The position numbers were made by a program, and so were the translations under genes. A stretch of 64,000 bases of DNA, taken from Plasmodium malariae. Lineage: Eukaryota > Apicomplexa > Aconoidasida > Haemosporida > Plasmodiidae. The stretch spans positions 2,229,001 to 2,293,000 of the forward strand of contig NC_041787.1 of NCBI RefSeq assembly GCF_900090045.1. Reading direction: 5' to 3'. Positions 48,448 through 60,388 of the stretch are shown one piece after another; positions within the stretch are counted from its first letter, which is position 1, and each line of letters begins with the position of its first letter. The notes below the pieces were generated by a model that saw nothing but the letters and a program-made list of their open reading frames with translations, was not told the origin of the DNA and searched no databases.

Positions 48448-48979
48448 TTTTGTTTTCTTTTTTTTGTTTTGTTTTCTTTTTTTTTTTTATTTTTCCTTTT
48501 TTGAATGAGGCGCAGAACTTTCCACATGCGTTTTACCGCACAATTAATAAAAGTAAGAATATTATTTCGTCATTTTATTTTTTTTTCTCTTTTTTAAATA
48601 TAGTAGAAAAAAAATAAATATTTAAAAATACAAAAAGTGTGTAAACGTACAGTGAAAATTATAAGCCAGGTGCTGAAATTTTGTAATTTTTGCTGTATGT
48701 CGTTTTATATTTTTTTGAAGAGGGAAGAAGAGGGAAAAGTAGACATGCATAAATACATGTATATATATGTAAGCGTACATATAAAAATACATATGATACA
48801 AATACGCGTACACATATATATACACTTTTTTTACTTTTTTTTTTTTTTTATATTTGTTTGAAATTCATTAAAGCTGTTTTTCATATGTTTTTTATTTAAT
48901 TACATACGTTTGCAGTTCAATTCTTTTACAAATAATATTATAAACTATTTGAGATTTCCTTTAAGCAAATTATTTCCCC
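46335..48979. promoter_or_regulatory. Divergent intergenic region, 2.6 kb, with a 72-T run
   Basis: It holds the promoters of RPC9 (-) and the large unknown gene (+). Includes an A run at 46757-46781, (TA)n at 47109-47132 and an exceptional T homopolymer at 48375-48446. Open stretches at 47906-48100 and 48208-48617 are low complexity and not supported. Confidence 0.5.
48375..48446. repeat. 72-nt poly-T homopolymer
   Basis: An uninterrupted T run in the upstream region of the large unknown gene, flanked by shorter T tracts (48447-48495). Plasmodium promoters carry many poly(dA:dT) tracts that exclude nucleosomes. The exact length is the least reliable part of any assembly. Confidence 0.85.
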
Positions 48980-51900
48980 ATGGCCGTCATTACCGTCTTA
49001 GAAAAAGTACGTTAGAAAAAAGTAAAACGTAGAAAAGTAAAATAAAATAGTTTAAAATGAAATAATACAGAGTAAAAGACAAAGGGGGAAAGCTATTCAT
49101 TATGTGAAAGCGCGGAAAAACGACTCACTCTTGCGATACAACGCACGCAAACAAACGTGCATGTATATATATATATATATACATATGCTTGTTCATTAAT
49201 ATGATATATACATACATATATGTACATATGAGTATAAACACAAGTATGCTTCTTTTCCGCGTGGAACCCTTTTTAGGAAAATGAGAAATTCAAAAAATTG
49301 AGTGAAAAGCTTCTATATTTGCTGAACAAGTACAGGTACGCGTATCTGCAGTCCGTTGATCTTATAAACTTGTACGAGGGAATAATTAGAAGGAAATGCA
49401 ATGATAGCAATAACAAAGATCTTCAAGAATGTTATAAGAAAAAGAGACAATTTGAAAATTTGTTACAAGAAGAAATAATAATAAGAAAAAAATTAAAAAA
49501 TAATGTAAGTCAAAATAAATCCACTGTTGACACAACACCATATGATAAAAATGTTATGTCAGATGCAGTTATTGGGAAAAAAATAAATGATGTACTAAAT
49601 GTTAAAGATAGAGGAAACGATAACAGCAATAATTATACAAACGTTCCATTAATACTTGATATAAGTGAAAAAAATAAATCTGATTATGTAAATTTGGGTG
49701 CTCTTGATTTTAGTGCATATAAAGAAGATTCAGAAGGGTGCATTAAGTACTGTGAAAAAAAAAAGAGAACACAGATAGGTAATGACAAAACAAGCAAAGA
49801 AGAAATTAGTACTACCACATCAAAACATGTGCATCAGTCCGAATTTAGGAAAAGACCATTATATAATCAGTCTGTGTATATGAAACAGAGTAATATCAAA
49901 ACATCCCAAATCCGGACTGTGCCATATGGTCTCAAAAATGTATATACAGATAAACAGTCAAAGTTAAATGCTTCTAAAAATGTGGATGTATCGAATAACA
50001 AAATTGTACATAATAATGGTGTTGGTATTAATAGTAGTAGTATTAGTAGTAATAATTGTAGTAACAAAAGTAGTACTTTATTAAACAGCAATTTTGGGGC
50101 ATATAAAAGGAATGGACGAAGTGAAATTCACAAAAGTACCTTCATTCCAAGTAACAGACAGATGACTACTTTGAATAAAAGCATTTATATAGATACAAAA
50201 AGCATGAATAATAAGAATAGTAATATAAATGAAAACTTGCTATCTTCAAATAAACATCCTTTAATAAATAAAGACAATTTAAAAAAAAATGATCCTATGG
50301 TTAATAAAAAAATGAGTGTAATAAAATCAAGTAATTTGCAAAAAAATAGTATTTACATGAGAAAGTTAAACTCTTCGACCATATCTAGTAATAGTTCTAT
50401 ATATATGAATAAGAATATTTTAAATAAAAGTGTATATAATAGAAGCAATACAGTTTTGAATAATACTACAACTACTACTAGCAGTAGTAGCGATAGTAAA
50501 AAAAGGAAAATCGATGAGAAGTGGGAAGAGGATGAAATATGTTCAACTAGTGCAAAACATAAGCTGATGGAAAATGTACCTAATCATATGGACTCTAGTT
50601 TTACCGAATGGATTAAGGAAGAAAAGAAGACCATTTTTGAGAACGAAAGGAATAAAATATGTACCTCCGCAGAAGGAAGTGTAGATTTAAGGGAAGAAGG
50701 GAAATATAGATTGAGTCAAAAAAATTGGGAAGAGTTAAGCTGCTCCTACATACCGTTGACAATGAAACATGTAGAGCATTTAATGGATGACGAAGATTAT
50801 AACAAATACGCATGTTTAGGTGTTATTCCTGGAATATATTCTGAATTAATGAATGAAAAAAAAGTAGATGAAGTTAAAGAGGGCATAGATGAAGATCAGA
50901 ACAACAAACGTGATTGCCCAAAATTCAGTATAGATCATACAGAAAACAATTTGTCTAGGAAAAGTAGGGAAGAAATGCACAAAGGAGAAGAGTTGGTAGA
51001 AGCACAAGTTGGAGTAACCATTAAAAAGGAATTACTTGAAGAGTCAAACAGAAAGGAAGATGTAAAGGCATCATTTCATCCATACATGAGCAATTCAGCT
51101 AGGGGGGGTAAGAACGAGTCTGACATGGTCAATAATGCTAATAGTTTTGAAGGGAAATTGGGAGATGAGAAAAAATTGGGAGATGAGAAAAAATTGGGAG
51201 ATGCGGAAAAATTGGGAGATGCGGAAAAATTGGGAGATGAGGAAAAATTGGGAGATGCGGAAAAATTGGGAGATGTGGAAAAATTGGGAGATATGGAAAA
51301 ATTGAGAGATATGGAAAAAATGAGAGATATGGAAAAATTGAGAAATGTGGGAAATATCGAAAAAGGCAAAATTCTTGAGGATCCCTCAAACGGTCTTAGG
51401 GGGAGAAACCTCATTGAAGAAGTAGAGATCGTACATAAGAATGAGAGGAAGGAAAAAGAGTTTTCATCAGAAAAAAATACTCACTACTATATATCAGCGA
51501 AGGATCATAGGAATAAAGATGACATCAACAATGGACTTATTATTAGCGAAATTAATAATGAAAATTATAAGGATATAAATGTGGATGTAAATAATGCCAA
51601 CAAGGAAGATCAGAATAGTAGGGATAAAACATCTCCCTTTCAAGTGAATGACTCATGTAACATCGAGTATATCATTACTAAGGATGTATCTTTTTCAAAA
51701 ACTAAAATCACACAAAATAAGAACTATATAGCAATAAGGGGAAAAGATGAAAAGGGAGATAATTTAATTACAAATGAAAAAGATTTATCAACAAATATTA
51801 CCATGAATTATTCTGATATTAAGAAGAATAATGTTGGTCTTATTGCAAATGCAAATAATGAAATACCTTTAAATTTTAAAAGTATTATTTTAAATATAAA

Positions 51901-54628
51901 CGATGAGATAAAAAAGAAAGCACAAGAAATTGAAAAAAAGAATAGTAATTTATCCAAATCTAAAGTATGTAGCAAGAATACTAATCTGAACAAACATCCA
52001 TTCCCTCCTTCACTTCGGAAAAGAGTATTATTATTATCTCAAGAAAAAGAGGAGGAAGAAAAATGTAGTAATAACAACCGAGCTAATTTACATGTACAGA
52101 TGAATTTAAGTTTAAAGTATATATCACTAGATATCATCGATTTAGATAAGACTATGAAAGAGGGTATACATAGTTACAAAGAAGTTGAAGAAAGCTATAT
52201 TGAGTGTGAGCAGCAGATTAAAGACATAAATGTGTATAATGATATACTGGAGAGAGAGAGAAACACACTTTCCTTCCACCAAAAATATAAGAAGGATGGG
52301 GATCCTACATCAACTAGCAGCAGTAGTAGCAGCAGAAATAACATCAGTAGTTGCGGAAAAAACGAATTAATCCTCTTTAAATCGTCTCAAGAAATAAAAA
52401 AAGAAATAACAAACTTCATCGGAATATCTATATTTCATTGCATAAAGGAATCGTTTGTACCTACTAGCTCATTAATGAATGACCAAAAATTGGAGCTGTG
52501 GTTTACCAAAAAGAGCTGCAGAAAAAATGGCATTAAGGATTATAACAACACTAATTTGGATGGGAAATGTAGAGCTATCTGTAGCGGAAATTGTAGTAAT
52601 AATTGTAGCTGTAATAGGAATAGTGTGATGAGATCTACTCACTCTTGTAGCTTTCTGTTTAAAAAAAATAAAAGAAGGTTAAGCTGCATGGGGTACTTTA
52701 GTCAACCGGTTGCTATTATGCTTTGCTCCTTAAAAAGACAAAGCGAATATAAGAATTTAAAAAAAATTATTACCTCAATAATGTTTTGTACATGTGATTC
52801 TGTTACTTTAGAAAAAATACTGCACACTATTCCTGAGGAAAACAGTAAGAACTACCCCTTATGGAAAGATGCAATACAAAAATTGAATGTATATCTAGGG
52901 GAGAAGAAGAAAAAGGAGATAATTCGAAATTTATTTCGAGTAAAAAAAGAGAGAGAGAAGAAAGACAAAGAGGATGGATTTGATTCAGATGAAAATAATG
53001 AAAACAGTAGTTACGAGTTGAATGATAAAAATAAATATGAAAAATTTAATTTAAAAACATATGATTTTATGAGAGGAATGAATGGTTATGGTAACTGCCT
53101 AAATGCTTCTTTTTCCTCCGCGGGAACGGAGGGAATAGGGACTACGCATAGTACTACCGCTGATATTACTACTACTGATGTTACTAGTGATGTTACTACT
53201 GCTTCTACTACTGCTCCTACTACTTATGGAGGTGTTTGTGAAATGTCAAAAGAAAAAGAGGATACAAAAGACAGTAAATTGTATGAAGATGAAGAATTTT
53301 GCTTATTTATGTGTACCATAAATAATGTACACAAACGATTTAGATATTTGTTATTGATAGAAAATTTTGGTTTTATATATGATGACCTAGGAAAACATAT
53401 AAAGAATAAGTTAAATAGTATTGAGTTAATCATAAGTAAACATATTTTATTAAAACAACTTTTTTGCAATATTCTGTTTTTGTGTAATTGGTTAAACGAA
53501 CCAAAAATATATCAATGGTTTCAATGGGATATGGTAGTGAAAAGATTAGAAAAATTGCATGGATATTTAGAAAATGGGAAAATCTCAAGAGATAGATGCA
53601 TAATGGTTCTATTAGCTGAACATACAGGTGAAATATTTAGTGATAAGGAATTAAATGAATTGAAAAAAGTGAGCAAATTTCATATTAAAGACCTTTATGA
53701 TAAATCTATTGATTTTATTAATTGTTATTTAGAATTAAAAAATCAAATGAGTACAGAAGAATTTAAAAAAAGTTGTCTCATATGCATAGAGCAAGAAGGA
53801 GATGAGGGAGAAGGAGAAGATACACCTACACAAGATAAATTTTTAGAAAAAATACAATTCTTTGTAGACAAAAATTATAAAAAAATGCTTTTTATAATTT
53901 GGAATTTGGTTCTTTTAATAAAGCAATATTTAATACTTGTTATATGGTTAGGAGATATTAAACCCTTTTACCCTCTTTTTAGTTATATAGATGAAGCTCG
54001 AAATGTCAAATATTCTAACGACCTGTTTGTCAATTTTGTTTCCTTTTTTGAGTCTTACAACAGATATATTAATATCATTAATAAAAAAACTGAATCAAAT
54101 GAAAATAGTCAAAAGAAACTTGAATTACTAAACAATACCAATAACTATTTTTTATCATCGGACACTTATTCTACTAATGCTGAAGGGAGATCTTTAAAAA
54201 TATACAACAACTTAGGGGATGTTAACTACTGTGGCTTTACCGATAGTTCTGCAGTTAACGCAAATGTCGGTGAGAAGAAATATAACTACGGCAGGGGCGT
54301 GAGCCGTAATATCACCACTGCTACGGCTACTACTGCAGCTAGTACTACAGCTATTACTAATAGTAGAAATAATAATAATAATAATAATAGGAGTAATAAT
54401 AATAATAATGATTGGAACAATAGTAGTAATAATAACATTAATGATGACTATAATAATAATACGTCAAAAGAGCTAAACACGGAAATGAAAAAAAGGAAAT
54501 CGCTTACCAATACAGTAGATTATGCATGCGAAATAAAAAGAAAAAGCATAGAAAAGGAACGAAGGAAGTATAAAATAAGAACGAGTTTTGAGAATATTTG
54601 TGATGCCGAATTTGAGACCTCCGACTAG
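48980..54628 (+). CDS. Large low-complexity protein of about 1,790 aa, function unknown (2 exons)
   Basis: A tiny first exon (48980-49006, MAVITVLEK) joins in phase 0 through GTACGT and TTTTTAG to the long exon 49277-54628. Without it the long exon has only a TTG start, so this junction sets the true N-terminus. The first 80 residues look coiled-coil (ENEKFKKLSEKLLYLLNKYR). Then comes a long Asn/Ser/Lys-rich region with polyN and polyS and a KLGDEEKLGDAE repeat. Two better-conserved-looking parts follow. One is around codons 930-1230 (NLSLKYISLDIIDLDKTMK, FIGISIFHCIKES, Cys-rich CRAICSGNCSNNCSC). The other is helical, around 1340-1620 (IYQWFQWDMVVKRLEKLHGY, WLGDIKPFYPLFSYIDEA). The end is again polyN and basic (KRKSLTN, KRKSIEKERRK), so nuclear location is possible. 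No family was recognised. Confidence 0.75.
51157..51345 (+). repeat. Coding 18-bp repeat (KLGDEE)n
   Basis: About ten tandem copies of an 18-bp unit, aaattgggagatgaggaa and variants, encode KLGDEK/KLGDAE/KLRDME in the large unknown protein. Copies diverge gradually towards the 3' end, consistent with repeat birth at the 5' side. Confidence 0.9.
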
Positions 54629-55923
54629 TAAACTTTTGTGCTAATCATAATTTCGATTTTAGTATGATATTTTACTTGGTTTTAATATTTGTTTCAGTAA
54701 TGTTTTAATGCGTTTTCCTACTCGTAAATCCGATACTATTGTTGTTATTGTTACTGTCATTTTTTTTTTTTTTTTTTTTTTTTTGTGTTACGTTAAAATA
54801 CACTTATTAATTAATTTTTTTTTTTCTTTATCCATTATATCCACCTCTCATATGCAGAAAGTGTTTTTTAAACAATATTACAATAATATATTTGAAAATG
54901 ATTTATGTATTATTTTAAAACGTTTATTTCATTATGTACAATCGAGCACATGAAATAAATAATTGTTTAGATATGTATATTTTAGTATTTTTTAATTATT
55001 TTATGAACACCCTATAAAACAGTACCTACTTTTAACTCCCCCCTTTTTCAAATACCTCTCTGGACGTACGCTAGTATTTATTACCATTTTGTTTACACAC
55101 AAACGGATGCTTCAAATTTTTGTATTCGCAAATGTGAAGATTAAAATTTTTAGGATTTCTAAATGCGCAATTGTTCATATATATCCTCCATATGTATTCA
55201 CCTCTCTATATATCTCTATGCATATATAGGTATGTACGTATGTTCCCCCACATGCATACATATATAAATACATACATACATATAATTAAAATACAAGGAA
55301 ATAATTTTTTAACCTGTAAAATAAAAAGTACGCTAAACTACATATTTTTTAAAACTAATGCCACGAGTTTTTATAAAATCACGAGATTTCTTACACAAAA
55401 TGAAGAAATATAAAAACAGTAAAAAAAGCATTTTTAAAAATAAAAAAGATATTTGAGGAATCTATCTTTAGATTTAAAGAGTTTTTAAATTGTTTCATGC
55501 GCGTATAAAAATATCTCCATAAATATACATATATATATATTTGTTCGCCTGTGGTATCATGAACGTATAGTCATATATGTAGACACCTTCATTCTATTAG
55601 AGCTATTTCTATATTAATGTAACATCGAGTAAAGAACTAAAACAACAAATATTTTAGCAAAATCATTTTGTACGTATTTTCAATTTTTGTCCAAGTCTTA
55701 CATTGTACAAATTAATAATAGTGTGACATTGTCCCTAAATACTGTAGTTACTTTTTTTTTTTTTTTTTAATATTTTATTTTAATCATTTCATTTCCATCT
55801 TTTAAATTTACTTATTTTTAATTTAGGAAATGCTTAATTATCAATTTTAATATAGTATTTATTTTCATTTTCTTTGTTCTTTTGTAATATTTGCTTAACT
55901 TTTCTTTAATTCTTTTGTCAAAT

Positions 55924-55957
<34 letters not shown>

Positions 55958-56272
55958 CCTTCCTTTTCCTTTTCACTTATTTATTATTATTATTATTTTT
56001 TTTTTTCATCATATGTATTTTGATTAATTTTGGTGTGCAGTTTGTCCATTAATTCGGTACTGTATTCTGTATATTTCAAAAAAAAAAAAAAATTAAAATA
56101 TTTTGTATTATTTTGAATTAAGAATGTATTTTTTTTTAAAAGGAAAAAAAAAAAATAAAATAATGGAATATATAAAAAATACGAATAATCAAAGTACTAT
56201 TTTTATTTCTTATGTATAAATTAATTTTAAAATAAAAAATGTAACATGTACATTTTTTATATTTTACCACAC

Positions 56273-56382
56273 ATTTATAATTATACATTTATAATTATAC
56301 ATTTATAATTATACATTTATAATAATACATTTATAATTATACATTTATAATAATACATTTATAATAATACATTTATAATAAT
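56273..56382. repeat. Minisatellite (atacatttataat)n
   Basis: About eight tandem copies of a 13-15-bp unit alternating atacatttataattat and atacatttataataat in intergenic DNA. Confidence 0.85.
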
Positions 56383-56710
56383 ACCTTTTTTGTAATTTTC
56401 CCCCTCCCCACCATCTTTTAGCAGATACTTGTAAGTACAAAGATATCTCATTTTTATTTTGTTTTGTACTACCTTACTTTTAAGGTTGTACAATTGCTGA
56501 AATTTTTTTTTATATAGAACAATGCTTAAACTGCATGGTCAAAACAACTGATTAATAGCATTATATTTAAGCATACATATTTTGTCATTATTCGTTATTT
56601 TTTACTTTTTTACTGTATCATTTTTTGTTTTTTATATATATAATTTATGTAGCTTTATTTTTTTAACATATTTTTATCATTTTATTTTGTTACTCCACAT
56701 ACTGTTTTTT

Positions 56711-56980
56711 CCTTTTTTGTTTCTTCCTATTTTGTTTCTTCCTACTTTGTTTCTTCCTACTTTGTTTCTTCCTACTTTGTTTCTTCCTACTTTGTTTCTT
56801 CCTACTTTGTTCTTCCTACTTTGTTTCTTCCTACTTTGTTTCTTCCTACTTTGTTTCTTCCTACTTTGTTTCTTCCTACTTTGTTTCTTCCTACTTTGTT
56901 TCTTCCTACTTTGTTTCTTCCTACTTTGTTTCTTCCTATTTTGTTTCCTCCTATTTTGTTTTCTCCTATTTTGTTTCTTT
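56711..56980. repeat. 15-bp minisatellite (tactttgtttcttcc)n
   Basis: About 18 nearly identical 15-bp copies. One copy near 56808 lacks a base, shifting the phase, and the last copies drift to tattttgtttcctcc. It lies 400-650 bp upstream of the ceramide synthase start. It encodes PTLFL repeats in one frame but the frame is broken inside, so it is taken as noncoding. Confidence 0.9.
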
Positions 56981-57372
56981 ATATTGTGCTTCACTTCGTT
57001 TTACATTATTTTATATTGCTTTGTTTTACCGTATATTGCTTTATTTTATATTCATTTATTTTATTTTATATTGCTTTATTTATTTTATATTGCTTTATTT
57101 TATTTTATATTGCTTTATTTTATTTTATATTGCTTTATTTTATTTTATATTGCTTTATTTCATTTGGATTGTTTTTATTTACCTCTATTTTGCTTCTCTC
57201 AATTTTTTTCACATTATTTTGCTTTAATTTATTTAGCTTATTTTTATTTCACTTTATTTTGCTTCAAGTTATAGTATTTAGAATATATTTATTTTAGCAG
57301 ATTTTATTTTGTGCTTTCCTTCCATCTATTTTGCTTATCCCCTTCGAACTCATACTCTTTTCAATTTTACCA

Positions 57373-58958
57373 ATGGGTATGCATTATTTGCATACATTAG
57401 ATGAATACTTCGCAAATAGTAAAAATAGAGGTTTCATCGAATCGCATATAATTAACCCTAAAATATCAAGATGGGATATTCTTTTTTTTATGTTATTTTT
57501 TCTTTTCATGACCGTATTAAGATTTTTGGTTGCAGGGGTGCAAAGTGATATAATAAATAAAGAGAGTATTTTGTATAATATATGTAGTAATACATTATTA
57601 GATAAATTAAATAAAAAATGGGAGATATCAAAGGATGGACTTATATATAAATGGAAAGAGAATTTTTGGTTTGCATTATGGCATGGGTTTTCTTTTGTAT
57701 ATAATTTTATATTATTATTATCTATGTCTGGCTATTTGAATAATACGAATGGGTGGATTAAGATGTGTTTTAAAGAAACAACAGGAAAATGGTTTTTCTT
57801 AGTTACAGAAGAAGAATTTATGGAAAATAAAAGAGGATGGCCATACATGTACATAAATAATTATGTATATTATTTTTATTTAATACAAATGTCTTTTTGG
57901 ACCTCATGTCTTTTTTATTTAAAATACGAAAAAAAAAGAAAAGATTTTTATGTTTTTGTATTACATCATTTATCCACAATTTTGTTGTTACTTTATTCGC
58001 ATATTATGAATTTTTGGAGAATCGGGCTGTTAATTCTTTTTGTTCATGATATTGTTGATGTAGCACTTTATATTTCGAAAACTCTGAATTATTCGAATCC
58101 GAAATATCAAAAATATCTAACAACATTTTACATTTTATTTGTTTTTTCTTATTTTTTTTTTCGTATCATTTTGTATCTTTTTTATATTGTTATTCCTTTG
58201 AGTAATATGAACGTTATTAAGACGTATACTGACGGATATGTAACATCATATAGTGATATTCCAGGTGGAGTATTTCCAGTTTTCTTCTTGTGGCTGTTGA
58301 TGGTACTGTTTACATAAGCATTCAAAAGTTTTTCCTTCTTATTTTGAAGGCTTTTAGTATGATTGATTTCTGTGCTAGCCAACAAAAAACACATTAATAT
58401 TATACATAAGATATAATGGCACGAAATAGAATACATGCATATGCATATATATATATATATATATAATACACGATTGTGTACAAGCTTTCATATTTCCTAT
58501 ACCAGCTTTTGTTACAGTGCTGTGTTGTTTCTCTCACACCGCAGCGCCTTTTATTTCTCTTCCTTACATCACAGTGCTTTCATATTTCTTTTTTTTTTTT
58601 TGTTTGTTTTCTCTAATTCCTTTTTAGGTTATGCATTTTTATTGGTTTTTCCTAATTCTGAAGATGACTCGAGTATTTATCATAAATTCGTGTAATACAG
58701 AAAAATGAAAAGGAAAAATAACATTAGTGCATCCATGCATGCTTATATACATACATTCATATGTGTGTAATATGCATATACATTTATCCTCGTAAATCAA
58801 TAAATGTACGTATAATTATGTGCATATATATATCTACATAAAACTACGTAGCTGTTTTCTCTTTTATTGCAGCGAAAAATGAACAAATTCAAGATATACG
58901 GAGTGATGATGAAAGTGACACCAAAATCATTAAAAAGGCCCCAAGAAAGGGAAAATAA
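57373..58958 (+). CDS. LAG1: LAG1-type ceramide synthase (sphingosine N-acyltransferase; 3 exons)
   Basis: Exons 57373-58302, 58628-58691 and 58873-58958 join in phases 0 and 1. The start is the ATG giving MGMHYLHTLDEYF; the frame extends upstream only into repeats. A hydrophobic protein with about six membrane segments carries the LAG1 motif FVLHHLSTILLLLYSH and then VHDIVDVAL (His-His followed by HDxxD), the catalytic signature of TLC-domain ceramide synthases. These enzymes acylate dihydrosphingosine with acyl-CoA in the ER. Exon 2 completes the last membrane helix (VMHFYWFFLILKMTRVF). Exon 3 adds a cytosolic acidic tail (IRSDDESDTK) ending in basic KKAPRKGK. The Ser/Asp/Glu cluster resembles CK2 sites that regulate this family's activity in other eukaryotes. 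An additional upstream exon cannot be excluded. Confidence 0.85.
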
Positions 58959-59520
58959 TTTTTTATTACTATTCAGTCAAATGAAAATATTCTTATATTT
59001 TAATATCCGAACTTGGTTCCTTTAGTATATTTTTTTTTTCCCACTATTATTTCATGTAATTGATTAATTGTGATATTCTTTTCTTAAATTAACTCTTGTA
59101 CTTGTCGTTGCTATTTTTTTTTTTCATTCCATTTATTTTTACGTAATCAAGTAACATAAACATATTAAATGTTACATACGTAATATGTATGCCGTGCATA
59201 TATGTACATATATAAATATATATATATGTGTCCATCATATATATGAAAATGGTTAGTTGGCTCTTAATGCTGAAGATTATATATATTTATAATTTAACAT
59301 GACTAATTTTATTATTTAACTTTTTCAATTTTATTTTAATTAAATGTGTGCATGAAAAGGAGAAACTACTTTATTGTATATGAAAAAAAAGAAAAGAAAA
59401 ATGTTTTAACTTAAAAAAGAAATTATATTTCACCAAAAAATATAAATTAATACGTTTTTTTTTTTTTTTTTTTTTCTCTTTATCTAATGTTAAAACTTGT
59501 AACTTATAAAGGATAAATAA
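58959..59520. other. Convergent intergenic region, ceramide synthase / SelK-like gene
   Basis: 3' ends of two convergent genes. The SECIS hairpin of the selenoprotein lies just to the right. The rest is T runs (59456-59475) and (TA)n (59211-59227). Confidence 0.55.
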
Positions 59521-59524
59521 ATAC

Positions 59525-59600
59525 ATCATCATTTTTCATTGCTAATTTATACATTATATATTGTATGTATTTTCAAATTAGCAAATCATTTATGAGGGTA
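59525..59600 (-). promoter_or_regulatory. SECIS element in the 3' UTR of the SelK-like gene
   Basis: On the minus strand, 52 bases after the real stop codon: 5' quartet strand (A)TGAT ending at 59585, then the helix TTGCTAATTT paired perfectly with AAATTAGCAA (59548-59539). Next are an unpaired GAAAA, a small second stem TACAT/ATGTA with a 10-nt loop, and the 3' quartet strand TGAA (59538-59535). The tandem G-A/A-G pairs of the SECIS core, the apical AA motif and a short lower helix (TCAT/ATGA) with an A-rich internal loop are all present. This is the form II layout of eukaryotic SECIS elements. It recruits SBP2-type factors so that UGA is read as selenocysteine. Confidence 0.8.
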
Positions 59601-59641
59601 TTCATTTAAAAGTACATTTCTCAAAAAAAAAAAAGAAAAAG

Positions 59642-59841
59642 TTATCCTCATGTGCTTCCTAAACAGGTACCTAAATTTTTTAATTCCATAATTCTACTTT
59701 TTCCTAAATTACCCATCTTTTTCTTTTTATCAAAACTGTCATCGCTACCGTTGTTCTTGCCGTTAAATACCTGTAAAAGGGTTAAAGGGGGGAGGGGGAA
59801 ACGCAAAATTACGCATATATAATTATACACACGTATATATG

Positions 59842-59881
<40 letters not shown>

Positions 59882-60388
59882 TATACATGTGTAGTAGTTT
59901 TACAGATATATATTTGTTGTTATAAAAAAGGGGTGTTTTGAAAAATTACATTTGAGTCATTGGACAAGCCAAATAAAGTCTTAAAGAATATGGCTAGCTA
60001 AAAAAAAAAAAAAAAAATTATTAACATATCTTAAATTAGGAGAAAAATATATTTACTTTCTGCAAAAAAAATGAGTAAATTGAAATATGTACTTGAAGAA
60101 TCATATATACATAATATTTTTTTAAGTTTATATGTTGTATACATTCATGTTCTATAAATATTTATATTATATGTGTGCGTTATTTTATGTAATAATGGCA
60201 TATTTTGGTGTTACGATATTAATAATGGTTTTCAGAAAATTTGTAATATAATTTATCAGGTTAATTATTGGCAAGGTAAACCTGTTATGGAAAACATTCT
60301 TTTTTCGTATCTTCTCATATTTCAACTTCCTATCTTTTAAAATATTTTCATACTCTTCATCATTTTGGTTTTTTCCTTTATTATTCAT
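59642..60388 (-). CDS. SELK: Selenoprotein K-like membrane selenoprotein (3 exons; UGA at 59648-59650 read as Sec)
   Basis: Exons 60388-60215, 59997-59950 and 59770-59642 join in phase 0. The protein is about 116 aa: a charged N-terminus (MNNKGKNQNDEEYENILK), then RFTLPIINLINYITNFL continuing across the splice to LAIFFKTLFGL, one membrane helix. A Gly/Asn/Ser/Lys-rich tail ends GTCLGST-Sec-Gly. SelK has the same plan: WRLSLI..., a helix ending LFFKTLL, a Gly/basic tail and Sec one or two residues before the end. An ordinary reading would stop at TGA, but GGA TAA follows it and a complete SECIS lies just downstream, so I read the TGA as selenocysteine. SelK acts at the ER membrane in ER-associated degradation and palmitoylation complexes. 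From memory, Plasmodium has four selenoproteins, of which Sel1 is distantly SelK-like. Confidence 0.75.

Larger units (their letters stand above)
54629..57372. other. Intergenic, 2.7 kb, repeat-rich
   Basis: Between the large unknown gene and the ceramide synthase. Contains T runs (54761-54784, 55928-55957), a (tta)n tract near 55980-55996, an atacatttataatt 14-16-bp tandem at 56273-56382, the 15-bp minisatellite (56711-56980) and attgctttattttatttt repeats (57015-57165). Open frames through these arrays reflect stop-free repeats, not genes. Confidence 0.65.

Noticed and set aside
48208..48617. Open frames of about 90 codons made mostly of phenylalanine
   Set aside because: Poly-T translation; no coding features.
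52618..54470. PolyN and polyT/S tracts in the large protein as evidence of a prion-like function
   Set aside because: Such tracts are common in Plasmodium proteins and carry no specific functional meaning.
56582..57297. Up to 230-codon open frames of PTLFL and LLCFF repeats before the ceramide synthase
   Set aside because: Produced by the 15-bp minisatellite and TTTTATT repeats; a one-base-short unit shifts the frame and no ATG with coding character is present.
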